NCBI RefSeq assembly: GCF_014696825.1 | Contig: NZ_JACJQU010000020.1 | Span: forward strand, 1-64,000 | Length of the DNA: 64,000 bases | Reading direction: 5' to 3' | Source of the DNA: Anabaena sphaerica FACHB-251 | GTDB lineage: Bacteria > Cyanobacteriota > Cyanobacteriia > Cyanobacteriales > Nostocaceae | In this document: positions 48,614 to 57,153 of the stretch, piece after piece | Layout: each line of letters begins with the position of its first letter | Position numbering within the stretch: position 1 is the stretch's first letter | Made by a program: the position numbers and the translations under genes | Notes under the pieces: model-generated | Seen by the model: the letters and a program-made list of their open reading frames with translations, nothing else | Told to the model about the DNA's origin: nothing | Database searches by the model: none

Positions 48614-49029
48614 AGAATTCAGGAGTCAGGAGTCAGGAGTCAGAATTCAGAATAGAATTAGTATAACTTGTCAGTAGTCTACTGACTTCCTCAATTTGGA
48701 GCATTAATTCTTTAGTATCGACCTATCCAAGATCAAGAGGAAGAATTAGATAGTAACGGCATTCTTCTAAGGAAGATTGTGCAATATTCATAAACCGTAC
48801 TTTGTCTGCTGCTCCCTTTTTCTTGAATCCCTCTGCTATATTTGCTGCTATAGAAATTGCTGCTCTTCTAAATTGAGAAGTCAGCCCATATATTTCAGAT
48901 TTGGAAAATAGTTCAGTAAATTTGTAGACATATAGAACAAAACCATGTGCTTTTTGCCAAACTATCAAATCTTCAAATGTCCGTGCTGGCTGTCTCATTT
49001 CTTCTGACTCCTGACTCCTGAATTCTTGC
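48614..49029. mobile_element. Inverted-repeat cassette carrying a four-helix-bundle gene
   Basis: The left end AAGAATTCAGGAGTCAGGAG continues with two more GGAGTCA units. The right end is the same sequence inverted (ACTCCTGACTCCTGAATTCT at 49009-49028). The only gene inside is the four-helix-bundle pseudogene. The ends are related to the TACAGCAG-ended repeats, which also carry GAATTC-GGAGTCA runs. Confidence 0.65.
48633..48998 (-). pseudogene. 23S rRNA-intervening-type four-helix-bundle gene, amber-truncated
   Basis: From the ATG at 48998 it reads MRQPARTFEDLIVWQKAHGF, then RRAAISIAANIAEGFKKKG, to YYLILPLDLG, where TAG (48723-48725) stops it. The same frame continues VDTKELMLQIEEVSRLLTSY, then TNSILNSDS and TGA at 48633, giving the usual ~121 residues of the S23/IVP (Avd-like) family. 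One base change (GGA-TAG for a Tyr codon) explains the break. A GGAG from the flanking repeat lies 9 nt before the ATG, and the old TGA also lies in a repeat. The family's cellular role is poorly known. Confidence 0.85.
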
Positions 49030-49273
49030 ATTTATGTTCAGCTTAAGTATTGAAACTTTGCGAGGATACACTCTCACTAATCCTGAATAATAATACTTTC
49101 ACTATTATTCAGAATCCTTCCAAAAACTATGTTTTTATTGTTGACATTTACTAAGTTCAGTAGGTGTGTGTGAAAATTTACAAATATATCATTGCGAGTG
49201 TAACGAAGCAATCACAAGGGTTTTGAATAATCCAAATTTTGTTACCTAGTGAGGTTTATTCATACCTACCTCC

Positions 49274-50317
49274 TTAGCTAATACCAATGTATTTAGACAC
49301 CATTTTCAGCAAATCTGCTCTTGTGAAAGGCTTAGTTAAATAGCCAGATGACCTGACAATTTTAGCCTTTGCTTTATCCACAAATCCTGTTCTACCAGTT
49401 ACCATAATAATGGGAGTATTTTTAAAGGATGAATGTCTACGCAATAATGAACATAGTTCATAACCATCTAAATTTGGCATTTCTACATCTAATAAAATCA
49501 AGTCTGGTTTACTTCTGATAATTTGCATTAAAGCTTTAATTGGGTCATTAATCATGACAACTGAAAAGGTCTTTTCATCTAGAAAATGTCTAATAGCATT
49601 CAGAACTGCTTGACTATCATCAATACAGGCAATTGTATACGATTTCTCACTCAAACTGGATGGCAAATTTTGTTTCAACTTCCGTTCAATTAAAGCAGCT
49701 TTTGCTGATTTATCTTCTAGTTGTTCTTCAGATGTTGTCTGAGTTTGAAAACTGCTATTAGAGGGTGTCTTTGACTGAAGATGTTGCCGATAACTTAATT
49801 GTTTTTGACAATGTTCTACTATGAATTGCAAATCCAAACTACAGAATTTTGGAAGTTCATTTAAAAAATTATCAGAACCCAGTTTATAATTACCTTCTCT
49901 TAAAGAAATAAATGACTCTAGCACCTCTTTGGCCAGTTCTTCTATCAACATCCCTGCTTGTTTAGGGGTAATATAGTTTTGATTTACTAGCCAGCAAATT
50001 GCATGATACTCAGAATTTGGTATTAACTGACTCTTATTGTCGGCCTCCGACATCAACCCCATCTGTTGATAAATTGCATTGTTGAAAGTAGGAATTTCTT
50101 GATTCAAGCGTTGTAAGTGACTTTCAAGACGTTGGAATACTTTGTCCGAATAAGTAGCGTAAGTTAGTTTACCTTCTTCTAAATAGAGTGACCAAGATAT
50201 AAGTTCTGTAAATACACTTAAATGCCCTGTTACTTTCCTCGTGCTTAATTGTGCCAACAGAGAAAGTGGATGTAGTTTGTGAAACAACCTGTAGCTACCT
50301 AAAGGAGTTGTCATCAT
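49274..50317 (-). CDS. PATAN-domain response regulator (PatA/PixG/HmpA type)
   Basis: 347 residues. The N-terminal ~180 residues form a PATAN/DUF4388-like domain (LHPLSLLAQLSTRKVTGHLS, WSLYLEEGKLTYATYSDKV). The C-terminal receiver has IACIDDSQAVLNAIRHFLDE, phospho-Asp in LILLDVEMPNLDGYELC, and the Lys in SGYLTKPFTRADLL. Relatives (PixG, HmpA, PatA) act as outputs of type IV pilus or differentiation pathways. It heads the chemosensory cluster but is separated from cheW by ~700 bp holding the four-helix-bundle cassette. No separate CheY gene was found. Confidence 0.85.
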   Translation of the reverse strand: MMTTPLGSYRLFHKLHPLSLLAQLSTRKVTGHLSVFTELISWSLYLEEGKLTYATYSDKVFQRLESHLQRLNQEIPTFNNAIYQQMGLMSEADNKSQLIPNSEYHAICWLVNQNYITPKQAGMLIEELAKEVLESFISLREGNYKLGSDNFLNELPKFCSLDLQFIVEHCQKQLSYRQHLQSKTPSNSSFQTQTTSEEQLEDKSAKAALIERKLKQNLPSSLSEKSYTIACIDDSQAVLNAIRHFLDEKTFSVVMINDPIKALMQIIRSKPDLILLDVEMPNLDGYELCSLLRRHSSFKNTPIIMVTGRTGFVDKAKAKIVRSSGYLTKPFTRADLLKMVSKYIGIS

Positions 50318-50434
50318 TTTGCTTTTACTTCAGCTAAATTAAAGACTTGTGATTTGAATTTGCATAGGAGATACATCACAATTACAATCAAGTATAAAAC
50401 ATCAATCATTTAGTAATCCTAAATACAAAGTCTG

Positions 50435-50553
50435 ATATAGCATTTCCCAAGCTAGTGAGGTACAGAGTTTTTTAGTCTTAGGGAACAGGGAACAGGGAAC
50501 AGGGAACAGTAAATAAATTAGGGTGTACCTCATGAGACTGAGAAAAGCTATAT
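50435..50553. mobile_element. Inverted-repeat element with GGGAACA heptamers
   Basis: The left arm ATATAGCATTTCCCAAGCTA continues GTGAGGTACAG. The right arm, reversed, is ATATAGCTTTTCTCAGTCTC, then ATGAGGTACAC. The centre carries four GGGAACA heptamers. About 119 bp, no transposase. Confidence 0.6.
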
Positions 50554-50577
50554 TTGATTTTGTATTAAGACTCAACC

Positions 50578-50662
50578 ATATAGCAGGTGACAGAGTTAAA
50601 AGCTTGTTTGTGTCTAAGTTTTATCATCTGTTGATGTCCTAACTACCTTGGCCGTTGCTATA
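50578..50662. repeat. CATATAGCAGG-family repeat, copy 1
   Basis: It runs from ATATAGCAGGTGACAG through TTTTATCATCTGTTGATGTC, then CTAACTACC, to TTGCTATA. The matching copy is at 55873-55965. The ends ATATAGCA and TGCTATA are inverted. Confidence 0.6.
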
Positions 50663-50980
50663 ACAGCGTTAATTGAAAATTATCAAAACTTTTTTAGTCA
50701 ATTTGTAGGTTTTCAATAACTTACTTACCGATACTGCAATTATTGGCCATTTTTGCTGAATCACGCCAAAAATGTCAACAAAAAATTATATTCTGTGTAT
50801 TTAAATACTAAAAATTACCGGAAGCTGGATAGTACCTGGCTATTCACGGTATCAAAATATCTCTGATACTTTGATTTAGTGTCAGCTTTCGCTTGCGGTC
50901 TGATTCACCAAAGCTAGACTTATTGTGGTTATGCTGATTTGAAGATTTCGATATCAGCACACATAATATTGGCTTGTAAA

Positions 50981-51062
50981 TGCGGATGAAAGGACTTGAA
51001 CCTTCACACCTTGCGGTACTAGAACCTAAATCTAGCGCGTCTGCCAATTCCGCCACATCCGC
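50981..51062 (-). tRNA. tRNA-Leu (anticodon UAG)
   Basis: On the minus strand it reads GCGGATGTGGCGGAATTGGC through to GGTTCAAGTCC and CATCCGCA. The acceptor stem GCGGATG/CATCCGC pairs fully. The anticodon stem CTAGA/TCTAG carries the loop TTTAGGT with UAG at positions 34-36. A long variable arm (TACCGCAAGGTG) marks a class II tRNA. GGTTCAAGTCC is the T arm. The CCA end is not encoded. No intron is present. Confidence 0.97.
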
Positions 51063-51117
51063 ATCAGTATTTTATAATAGCATAACAAATTATGGATGGC
51101 AATAGGTAATTGGATAT

Positions 51118-51260
51118 TACAGCAGATTGCAGATCAATGAGGCTTCCGTGAGCGTCAGCCGATAGCTGGCGTGGCGTAGCCATACGGTACAGAATCTACA
51201 TTGAAACCTATACACAAAGCCAGTTTTACTCCTGACTCCTGACTCCTGACTCCTGCTGTA
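51118..51260. repeat. TACAGCAG-ended repeat, copy 1
   Basis: It begins TACAGCAGATTGCAGATCAA, contains GAGGCTTCCGTGAGCGTCAG and GAAACCTATACACAAAGCCA, and ends with four TCCTGAC units and CTGCTGTA. It is about 90% identical by eye to 62729-62864. The inverted termini are 8 bp. Confidence 0.9.
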
Positions 51261-51332
51261 GTCATTAGTCATTAGGTCATTCACCTCCACATCTTCCCAG
51301 TCAAGAGTCCCCATTCCCCAGTAAAGAGTCCG

Positions 51333-52520
51333 CTACATCACCGCTACACGGGGTAGACGATGCTTGAAGCCGCAAAGAATTTCCCAAGAAATCGTGTTTA
51401 ATTGATTTGCCCAATCATCAGCTGTGATTTTTTCTGATCCCTGTTCTCCCAGTAAGGTGACTGTTTCCCCTTCCTGCACATCGGGAATAGAACTGACATC
51501 TAACATGATTTGGTCCATTGTAATTGTGCCTATTTGCTGCACACGCTGGCCACGGAGTAAAACTTGCATTTGGTTGGAAAGACTGCGAGGAACTCCATCT
51601 GCATAACCAATACCGACAACTGCAAGACGCATTTCTCTGGGTGCGATAAACTTATGACCATAGCTAACACCAGTTCCCGCAGCAATTGTTTTGACATGGG
51701 TAACTCTGGCTTTGAGTTGTAAAACTGGTTGTAGTTTGACTTTGTGTTGCAGGTGGGGAGCGGGATAAAGTCCGTAAATAGCTAAACCTGCACGCACCAT
51801 GTCGTAGTGTAAGCTTGGATCTGCCAGGGTCGCAGCTGAGTTGGCTAAATGCAGACTGGGAATTTTAATTCCTCTGGCTTTGATTTGGGCGATCGCTTCC
51901 TCAAATCGTCTATGCTGTTCTTGCATGATTGCCGGATCATGACTATCTGCTGTGGCCAGGTGAGAATAAATGCTGGCAATATCCAAATGTGGTAATCCTT
52001 GTACTAACTGCACAAAATCACCAGCTTGCTGCCAATTTGTGCCTAATCTAGACATTCCCGTATCTAGTTTGATGTGTACAGGTATAGGAGAATTATATTT
52101 AATGGCTTCTAGTGTATTAGAAAATATTAAAGCTTGTTTAGGGCTGCAAAGTGTGGGTTGAAGTCTCCAGTGAGCGATCGCATGAATTTGTTCGGGTGTA
52201 TGAGTTGCGCCTAAAATTAAAATCGGGGCTTTAATTCCACCTTCCCGCAACTGAATACCTTCGGGAACTGTAGCTACTCCCAACCAAATCGCACCTGCAT
52301 CTAATGCAGTTTTAGCAACTGTTACCGCTCCATGTCCATAGGCATCTGCTTTTACCACTGCCATTAACTGGGTAGGTGATGATAAAAATCTTACTAACTG
52401 CTTGACATTATAGGACAATGCCCCTAAATCAATTTCTACCCAAGCACGTTGAGAAAACCAAGCGTAAGTATCACGCTCCTGATTATCAGCAAAACTGGGG
52501 GTTTGTTTGCTACTGAACAT
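51333..52520 (-). CDS. alr: Alanine racemase
   Basis: A PLP enzyme making D-alanine for peptidoglycan. 395 residues. WVEIDLGALSYNVKQLVRFL leads to the PLP-Lys in AVVKADAYGHGAVTVAKTA. SRLGTNWQ and HLATADSHD follow. The C-terminal domain has the second catalytic Tyr in GVSYGHKF and VGIGYADGVPRSLSN. The length is normal. The start at 52520 is favoured; the first ~25 residues are not conserved. It stands alone between the tRNA-Leu and HNH genes. Confidence 0.95.
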   Translation of the reverse strand: MFSSKQTPSFADNQERDTYAWFSQRAWVEIDLGALSYNVKQLVRFLSSPTQLMAVVKADAYGHGAVTVAKTALDAGAIWLGVATVPEGIQLREGGIKAPILILGATHTPEQIHAIAHWRLQPTLCSPKQALIFSNTLEAIKYNSPIPVHIKLDTGMSRLGTNWQQAGDFVQLVQGLPHLDIASIYSHLATADSHDPAIMQEQHRRFEEAIAQIKARGIKIPSLHLANSAATLADPSLHYDMVRAGLAIYGLYPAPHLQHKVKLQPVLQLKARVTHVKTIAAGTGVSYGHKFIAPREMRLAVVGIGYADGVPRSLSNQMQVLLRGQRVQQIGTITMDQIMLDVSSIPDVQEGETVTLLGEQGSEKITADDWANQLNTISWEILCGFKHRLPRVAVM

Positions 52521-52860
52521 TGATCTTCACTCCTATCAGACCACTACCAAGCTTCCAGACTATCTAATGATTCTGGTTTGCAACCCTCAAAGCCATATCT
52601 ATTTAATCAGGAAAGTTTACCTTTGATCCGGGAGTTAATATTTACAATTCAACAAGATGGTGGTGAGTGTTGAGTTTGAGTAATCCAAGTAAAAAAATGC
52701 TCATATCTGATTAAATAATCACCTATGATGAGGATATGAGTATCTTCACTCATCCTGTCACCTGTCACTAAATTATTTAGGTAGTATAAATTATTCTCAT
52801 CTCCCCAGGAAGGTATATTTGTGTTAAAATATTTAAAACTAATACCTTGAGCTAATATCA
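52521..52860. promoter_or_regulatory. Divergent intergenic region, alr / HNH gene
   Basis: 340 bp between divergent genes. A possible promoter for the HNH gene is TTGTGT-AAAATA near 52817-52835. Nothing else is recognised. Confidence 0.35.
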
Positions 52861-53358
52861 ATGGGGAAGGTTTTAGTCCTAAACGCCTCCTACGAACCGC
52901 TCAACATAACGAGTTGGCGACGTGCCATAGTTTTGTTGATTAAAGGCAAGGCAGAACACGTAGAACATAACGGTAAATTCATTTACTCGGATTTTCCTTT
53001 GCCAACCGTGATCCGGTTGCGCCATTACGTGCGTGTTCCCTACAAAGAAATTCCTCTGACGCGCCGGAATATATTGCATCGAGACAGTCATACTTGTCAA
53101 TACTGTGGCTACACAGGAGACGAGTTGACTTTAGATCATGTCATGCCGCGATCGCGTGGAGGGGGTGACACATGGGAAAACATTGTTGCTGCCTGTGTAC
53201 GCTGCAACGTTAAAAAAGGCTGTCGTACACCTCAAGAAGCCCGGATGCCTTTGCGCCATCCACCACGCCAACCTTATAGCAGCCTCTATTTTGAGGTGAC
53301 TAAACATCTTAAGAGTGGACTTCATCAAGAGTGGCAAAAATATGTTATAGGACTTTGA
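52861..53358 (+). CDS. HNH endonuclease family protein
   Basis: 165 residues. MGKVLVLNASYEPLNITSWR and AIVLLIKGKAEHVEHNGKFI open the family widespread in cyanobacteria. The HNH core is CQYCGYTGDELTLDHVMPRS, then RGGGDTWENIVAACVRCNVK; the two CxxC pairs bind zinc and DH/N/H form the metal site. No intron or intein is nearby, so it is a free-standing nuclease. Its biological substrate is unknown. The high conservation of this family suggests a housekeeping rather than a selfish role; that is inference. Confidence 0.9.
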   Translation: MGKVLVLNASYEPLNITSWRRAIVLLIKGKAEHVEHNGKFIYSDFPLPTVIRLRHYVRVPYKEIPLTRRNILHRDSHTCQYCGYTGDELTLDHVMPRSRGGGDTWENIVAACVRCNVKKGCRTPQEARMPLRHPPRQPYSSLYFEVTKHLKSGLHQEWQKYVIGL

Positions 53359-53986
53359 CATTAACACTGAACTAACTAGACAGCAGGGGGATAAGTCTTC
53401 ACCTGTAGGTGTCGCTGTTTGACCTTAGATCAAAACAGTATACCACAATTTGCGGGTTTAACTTGCCCTTTGTTGGTAATTTTTTGCACCTTTGGAGGGG
53501 CATTTCCAACAGATGCCATAACTGTTTGCCTAAATTTCAGGATAACAAACAGACTCATCATTATACCTCATCTTTACGAGGGATGGATCACTATTCCCAT
53601 AAATTATTGAAATTTATGCTAATCGGCGACCAGTTACGCTCAGAGGAATATTTTGGATAAAAATAGTTGTTAATTACTGATTAAACATAATAAATATATT
53701 AATAGTAGCAAATGTAAAATTCAGAATCGGTGTTGTGAAATCAAGAGGAGATTATACGTCAACTGAGATAAATATTCAAGTCCCAATCGGCTTTTAAGAA
53801 AAAGTCGCTTGGTTGTTTCCAGTCTCTATATGCACACAGATGTTACTAATCCCTGACTAATGGGCTTGACAACAAATAGACCAACATAATGCAGCGTCAA
53901 GACTGTAGATTTCTGCCAAGATCGTAATGTGTGGACAAGCCAGAGCATAACTGGTGGGAGCCACCACGCTGAAAACCAAATTCCCT
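53359..53986. other. Intergenic region, no gene supported
   Basis: 628 bp. Short overlapping open frames are present around 53409-53660, but none has a ribosome site or recognisable composition. No repeat or structured RNA was recognised. The promoter of the DHH gene presumably lies near 53900. Confidence 0.4.
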
Positions 53987-55264
53987 ATGTACTTGAATTC
54001 TCCCGTTACTCAATTTGAGAGTTTTTCATTGACCACAGAGCCGAATGGGGAGGAAGTTGAAATAGACAAAGATTCAATGGAACTTCCACCAATTACCCGG
54101 CCTTCCTTACCAGCAGCAAATGGTGATGGAGGTACTTATTTAGCTCAACGTGGCAATTCCCTCGCTGTTCAAAAGTCAGAAGAGTTGCAAAAAACCCTGC
54201 TGGCACATCGGCATGAGCGTCATCTTGTCATTCTGCAAGATTTTCCTGACCCTGATGCTCTCTCTTGTGCTTGGGCTTACCAGCTAATTGCCCAACAATA
54301 CGATATCAAATGTGAAATTATTTATGCTGGAACCCTCAGCCATCAAGAGAATATTGCTTTAGTTAAGCTAACTAATTTACCTGCTCAACGCTGGACAATG
54401 CAAACCCTGAAAAGTAAAGATTTATTATCTTATCAAGGGTTTGTGTTGATTGATAATCAAGGAACTACATCTGGGTTACTACCAGCAGTACAACAGGCAG
54501 GAGTTCCCCTAGTAGTCCTAGTTGATCATCATAGTGTGCAGGGAGAACTAAAAGCCGAGTTTGTCGATGTTCGTCCTTATGTGCGAGCAACTGCGACAAT
54601 CTTTACTCAGTATTTACAAGCGGGGTTATTAACATTAGATAGTAGTATTAGCCAGCACATTAAATGTGCAACTGCTTTAATGCACGGTTTGCGCTCTGAC
54701 ACCAATCGGTTGATGCAAGCGCAGGAAGAAGATTTTATGGCAGCTGCATATCTGAGCAAATTTTATGATGCTCAGTTGCTGAATGCCATTCTACAGGCAA
54801 ATCGTTCTAAGCGGGTAATGGATGTGATCGAGCGATCGCTCAAAAATCGCATTGTCCAAAATAACTTTTCCATAGCTGGTGTTGGTTATTTACGCTATGA
54901 CGACAGAGATGCTATACCCCAAGCCGCTGATTTTCTTGTCACAGAAGAAAATGTGCATACTGCTGTAGTGTATGGCATAGTTCACGATGAAGATGACGAA
55001 CTAGAAGTAGTCATAGGTTCCCTGAGAACCACAAAACTAACCCTCGATCCTGACGAATTTATCAAGGAAGCCTTTGGACAAGATAGCACAGGGCGGTTTT
55101 TTGGTGGTGGACGCACTGGAGCCGGTGGCTTTGAGATTCCGATGGGGTTCTTATCTGGCGGTAACGAAAATTCTGTTTATGCGAAAATCAAATGGGAAGT
55201 TTTTGATTCTCAAATTAAGCAGAAATTATTGAAGTTGGTAAATCCTAAAGATAACCCGATTTAG
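53987..55264 (+). CDS. DHH-family phosphoesterase (NrnA-like)
   Basis: About 425 residues from MYLNSPVTQFESFSL; a GTG at 53954 would add 11 residues. After a ~70-residue variable start, the DHH domain shows HLVILQDFPDPDALSCAWAY (DPDA), LIDNQGTTSGLLPAVQ, and VVLVDHHSVQGE (the DHH motif). The DHHA1 domain ends with GRFFGGGRTGAGGFEIPMGF. This is the oligoribonuclease/pAp-phosphatase group. The DPDA in place of DxDA motifs is normal for cyanobacterial members. The substrate is not proven. Confidence 0.88.
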   Translation: MYLNSPVTQFESFSLTTEPNGEEVEIDKDSMELPPITRPSLPAANGDGGTYLAQRGNSLAVQKSEELQKTLLAHRHERHLVILQDFPDPDALSCAWAYQLIAQQYDIKCEIIYAGTLSHQENIALVKLTNLPAQRWTMQTLKSKDLLSYQGFVLIDNQGTTSGLLPAVQQAGVPLVVLVDHHSVQGELKAEFVDVRPYVRATATIFTQYLQAGLLTLDSSISQHIKCATALMHGLRSDTNRLMQAQEEDFMAAAYLSKFYDAQLLNAILQANRSKRVMDVIERSLKNRIVQNNFSIAGVGYLRYDDRDAIPQAADFLVTEENVHTAVVYGIVHDEDDELEVVIGSLRTTKLTLDPDEFIKEAFGQDSTGRFFGGGRTGAGGFEIPMGFLSGGNENSVYAKIKWEVFDSQIKQKLLKLVNPKDNPI

Positions 55265-55506
55265 TCTTAGGTCAACTTTTTGGGAAAAAATCATCTTATT
55301 CCCCATCCGTTCGTAGGTTGGGGATGGATATTTTCATGCTTGGTAAATAAACACCTTTTTGCAAAATACAAATCTCATCTTATTGACGTTGTATAGAATA
55401 ACATATCAAGAATAATCGACCGCAGATAAACACAGATAAAGTCGGATAATTCAATTGATGTCATCATTTATTTGTCTATGCTTTTTGGAACTATAACAAC
55501 AAAAAA

Positions 55507-55566
55507 AGAAAAAACCGCGAACCAGGTGGTTTCACGGCTTTCAGTATGGTGTGAGGAGCTTAACTA
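55507..55566 (-). ncRNA. yfr1: Yfr1-like small RNA, copy A
   Basis: On the minus strand: a TATGAT -10 box (55572-55577), then GTTAAGCTCCTCACACC, whose core CUCCUCACAC (55549-55558) is the conserved Yfr1 motif. A terminator hairpin follows, CCGTGAAACC/GGTTCGCGG, then TTTTTTCTTTTTTT. The ~60-nt size fits. Yfr1 binds mRNAs for outer-membrane porins in picocyanobacteria; its targets here are unknown. Confidence 0.8.
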
Positions 55567-55736
55567 ATTTCATCATAGACCCACCACTCAGGAATGAGGC
55601 ACTCGTATCAATTTTGGTAACGAGATTTTTTGAGGATGAGGTTAGGATGAGGATAGTTGTCAGCACTTTGGCACAAACAACAAGATCCTCGATTTCTCTG
55701 GGAAGTCGAAGATCTAAACATGAGCGATTTTCACAA

Positions 55737-55799
55737 ATAAAAACCGTGGAGATTTCAATCAATCCACGGCGGTTAGTGTGGTGTGAGGAGACTTAACCT
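55737..55799 (-). ncRNA. yfr1: Yfr1-like small RNA, copy B
   Basis: The same order as copy A: TATGAT (55805-55810), GGTTAAGTCTCCTCACACC with the core at 55781-55790, and the terminator CCGTGGA/TCCACGG with TTTTTATTT. The promoter and core are similar to copy A while the terminator stems differ in sequence, showing selection on structure rather than a recent copy. Confidence 0.82.
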
Positions 55800-55872
55800 A
55801 TAACATCATAAGCCATTTCACTATGGGCTACTCAAACACCACAAAATTTGTTACATGATTATTGTTTGATGA

Positions 55873-55965
55873 CATATAGCAGGAGTCAGGAGTCAGGAGT
55901 AAAACCCTTTTGTAGTGGGAGTTTTATTATCAATTGATGTCCTAACCACCCTGTCCATGGCTATC
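55873..55965. repeat. CATATAGCAGG-family repeat, copy 2
   Basis: It starts CATATAGCAGGAGTCAGGAG, and TTATCAATTGATGTCCTAAC aligns with copy 1; it ends GGCTATC. It contains three GGAGTCA units near its left end. It lies upstream of the Yfr1-like copies on their strand. Confidence 0.6.
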
Positions 55966-56110
55966 AATACATTTGTCATTTTTGTCTTCTCAAAAGTTTA
56001 CCGAAGAAAGGCAGAGGGCAGGAAGCAGAAGGTTTTAGAAAATAATTCTTCCCTCTGCCAAAAGGGTTTAAAGCCCCTAAATTTATTTATGGGGATTACC
56101 TCCTGCCTCC

Positions 56111-57100
56111 TTAAACCAAAGCACCACCACAGCTAGAACCACAGCCAGCAGTACAACCATAGCAATAGTCAGAAGTTTGCACTTCACTAATCAAATCTAA
56201 ACTACCAGCTTTTAACAATGTGCTAATTGTTAAGGTTTTCCCATTCTTGGTTTTTGCAGGTAAATTCATCATTTGGTTAAAGTCGCAATCATAAAGATTG
56301 CCCAAATAATCAACTGAAATTTCATCACGACACATGAGATTTTCAACTGTATCGGGGTTAAACTGCGATTCTAAAAACTGCAAATAGCTAGAATAAAGCT
56401 TTTTCCGTTCTAAATGTAACTTGGTTCTGCCGACGGGTAGATTAGTGATAGTGAAGAGGTTGTTAAAGACAATATCAAAATGTTCTTGCAAGAACGTTTT
56501 ATAAGCAATTTCTAGATTTGTTTGTTCTGGAGTTAAGGAAAATTTATCATCCTTTGGTAATTGGGGATTGTACACCAAATCTAAAATTAAGTTTGGGTCT
56601 TTTCCATAACCAAGTTTGTTCAGCCATTGCAAAGCTTTAATAGAATCATCAAAAACACCATTACCCCGCATTTTATCTACATTATCTGCTAAATAACAGG
56701 GTAGAGAAGCTACTACTCTGACTTGATTTTTAGCAAAAAATTCTGGTAAATATCCAAAACTTTCAACAAAAAAAATTGTCAAATTGGATCTAACAATGAC
56801 TTGTTTACCTGCTAACCTTGCAGCTTCTACTAATGGCTTAAAACCATAATTCATTTCTGGAGCGCCACCAGTTAAATCAACGATTTTAATTTCTGGAAAT
56901 TTAAACAGAAAATCAATTAACTCTAAACAAATTTCTAAAGAAAGTTCCTCTGTTCTTTGCGGTCCAGCTTCGACATGACAATGATTACAAGCGAGATTAC
57001 AGCGTTTCCCTAGATTGATTTGTAAAACATTGATTTCTTTTTTTGTTAAAGGTGAACTAATTTTTTCTAAAAAAGGTGTAATTTCTGTTTGTATCATCAT
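56111..57100 (-). CDS. arsS: Arsenosugar biosynthesis radical SAM protein ArsS
   Basis: 329 residues. The radical SAM motif is NLGKRCNLACNHCHVEAGPQ (CxxxCxxC). VDLTGGAPEMNYGF binds SAM. The C-terminal SPASM-like cysteines CRDEISVDYLGNLYDCDFNQ and CYGCTAGCGSSCGG are typical of ArsS, which moves the 5'-deoxyadenosyl group to dimethylarsenite. It follows arsM by 53 bp on the same strand, forming an operon. The product pathway leads from arsenite to arsenosugars, a detoxification route. Confidence 0.93.
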   Translation of the reverse strand: MMIQTEITPFLEKISSPLTKKEINVLQINLGKRCNLACNHCHVEAGPQRTEELSLEICLELIDFLFKFPEIKIVDLTGGAPEMNYGFKPLVEAARLAGKQVIVRSNLTIFFVESFGYLPEFFAKNQVRVVASLPCYLADNVDKMRGNGVFDDSIKALQWLNKLGYGKDPNLILDLVYNPQLPKDDKFSLTPEQTNLEIAYKTFLQEHFDIVFNNLFTITNLPVGRTKLHLERKKLYSSYLQFLESQFNPDTVENLMCRDEISVDYLGNLYDCDFNQMMNLPAKTKNGKTLTISTLLKAGSLDLISEVQTSDYCYGCTAGCGSSCGGALV

Positions 57101-57153
57101 TTATACCTGACGAAAATTGAGCATTGATTTGAGAGTTCAAAAAAATCAAAAAA

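Noticed and set aside
50844-51056. Open frame MAELADALDLGSSTARCEG
   Set aside because: It is the well-known false translation of the antisense-free tRNA-Leu sequence; the tRNA fold is complete.
53409-53660. Overlapping short frames after the HNH gene
   Set aside because: No ribosome site, no recognisable domain, and two competing frames of similar length.
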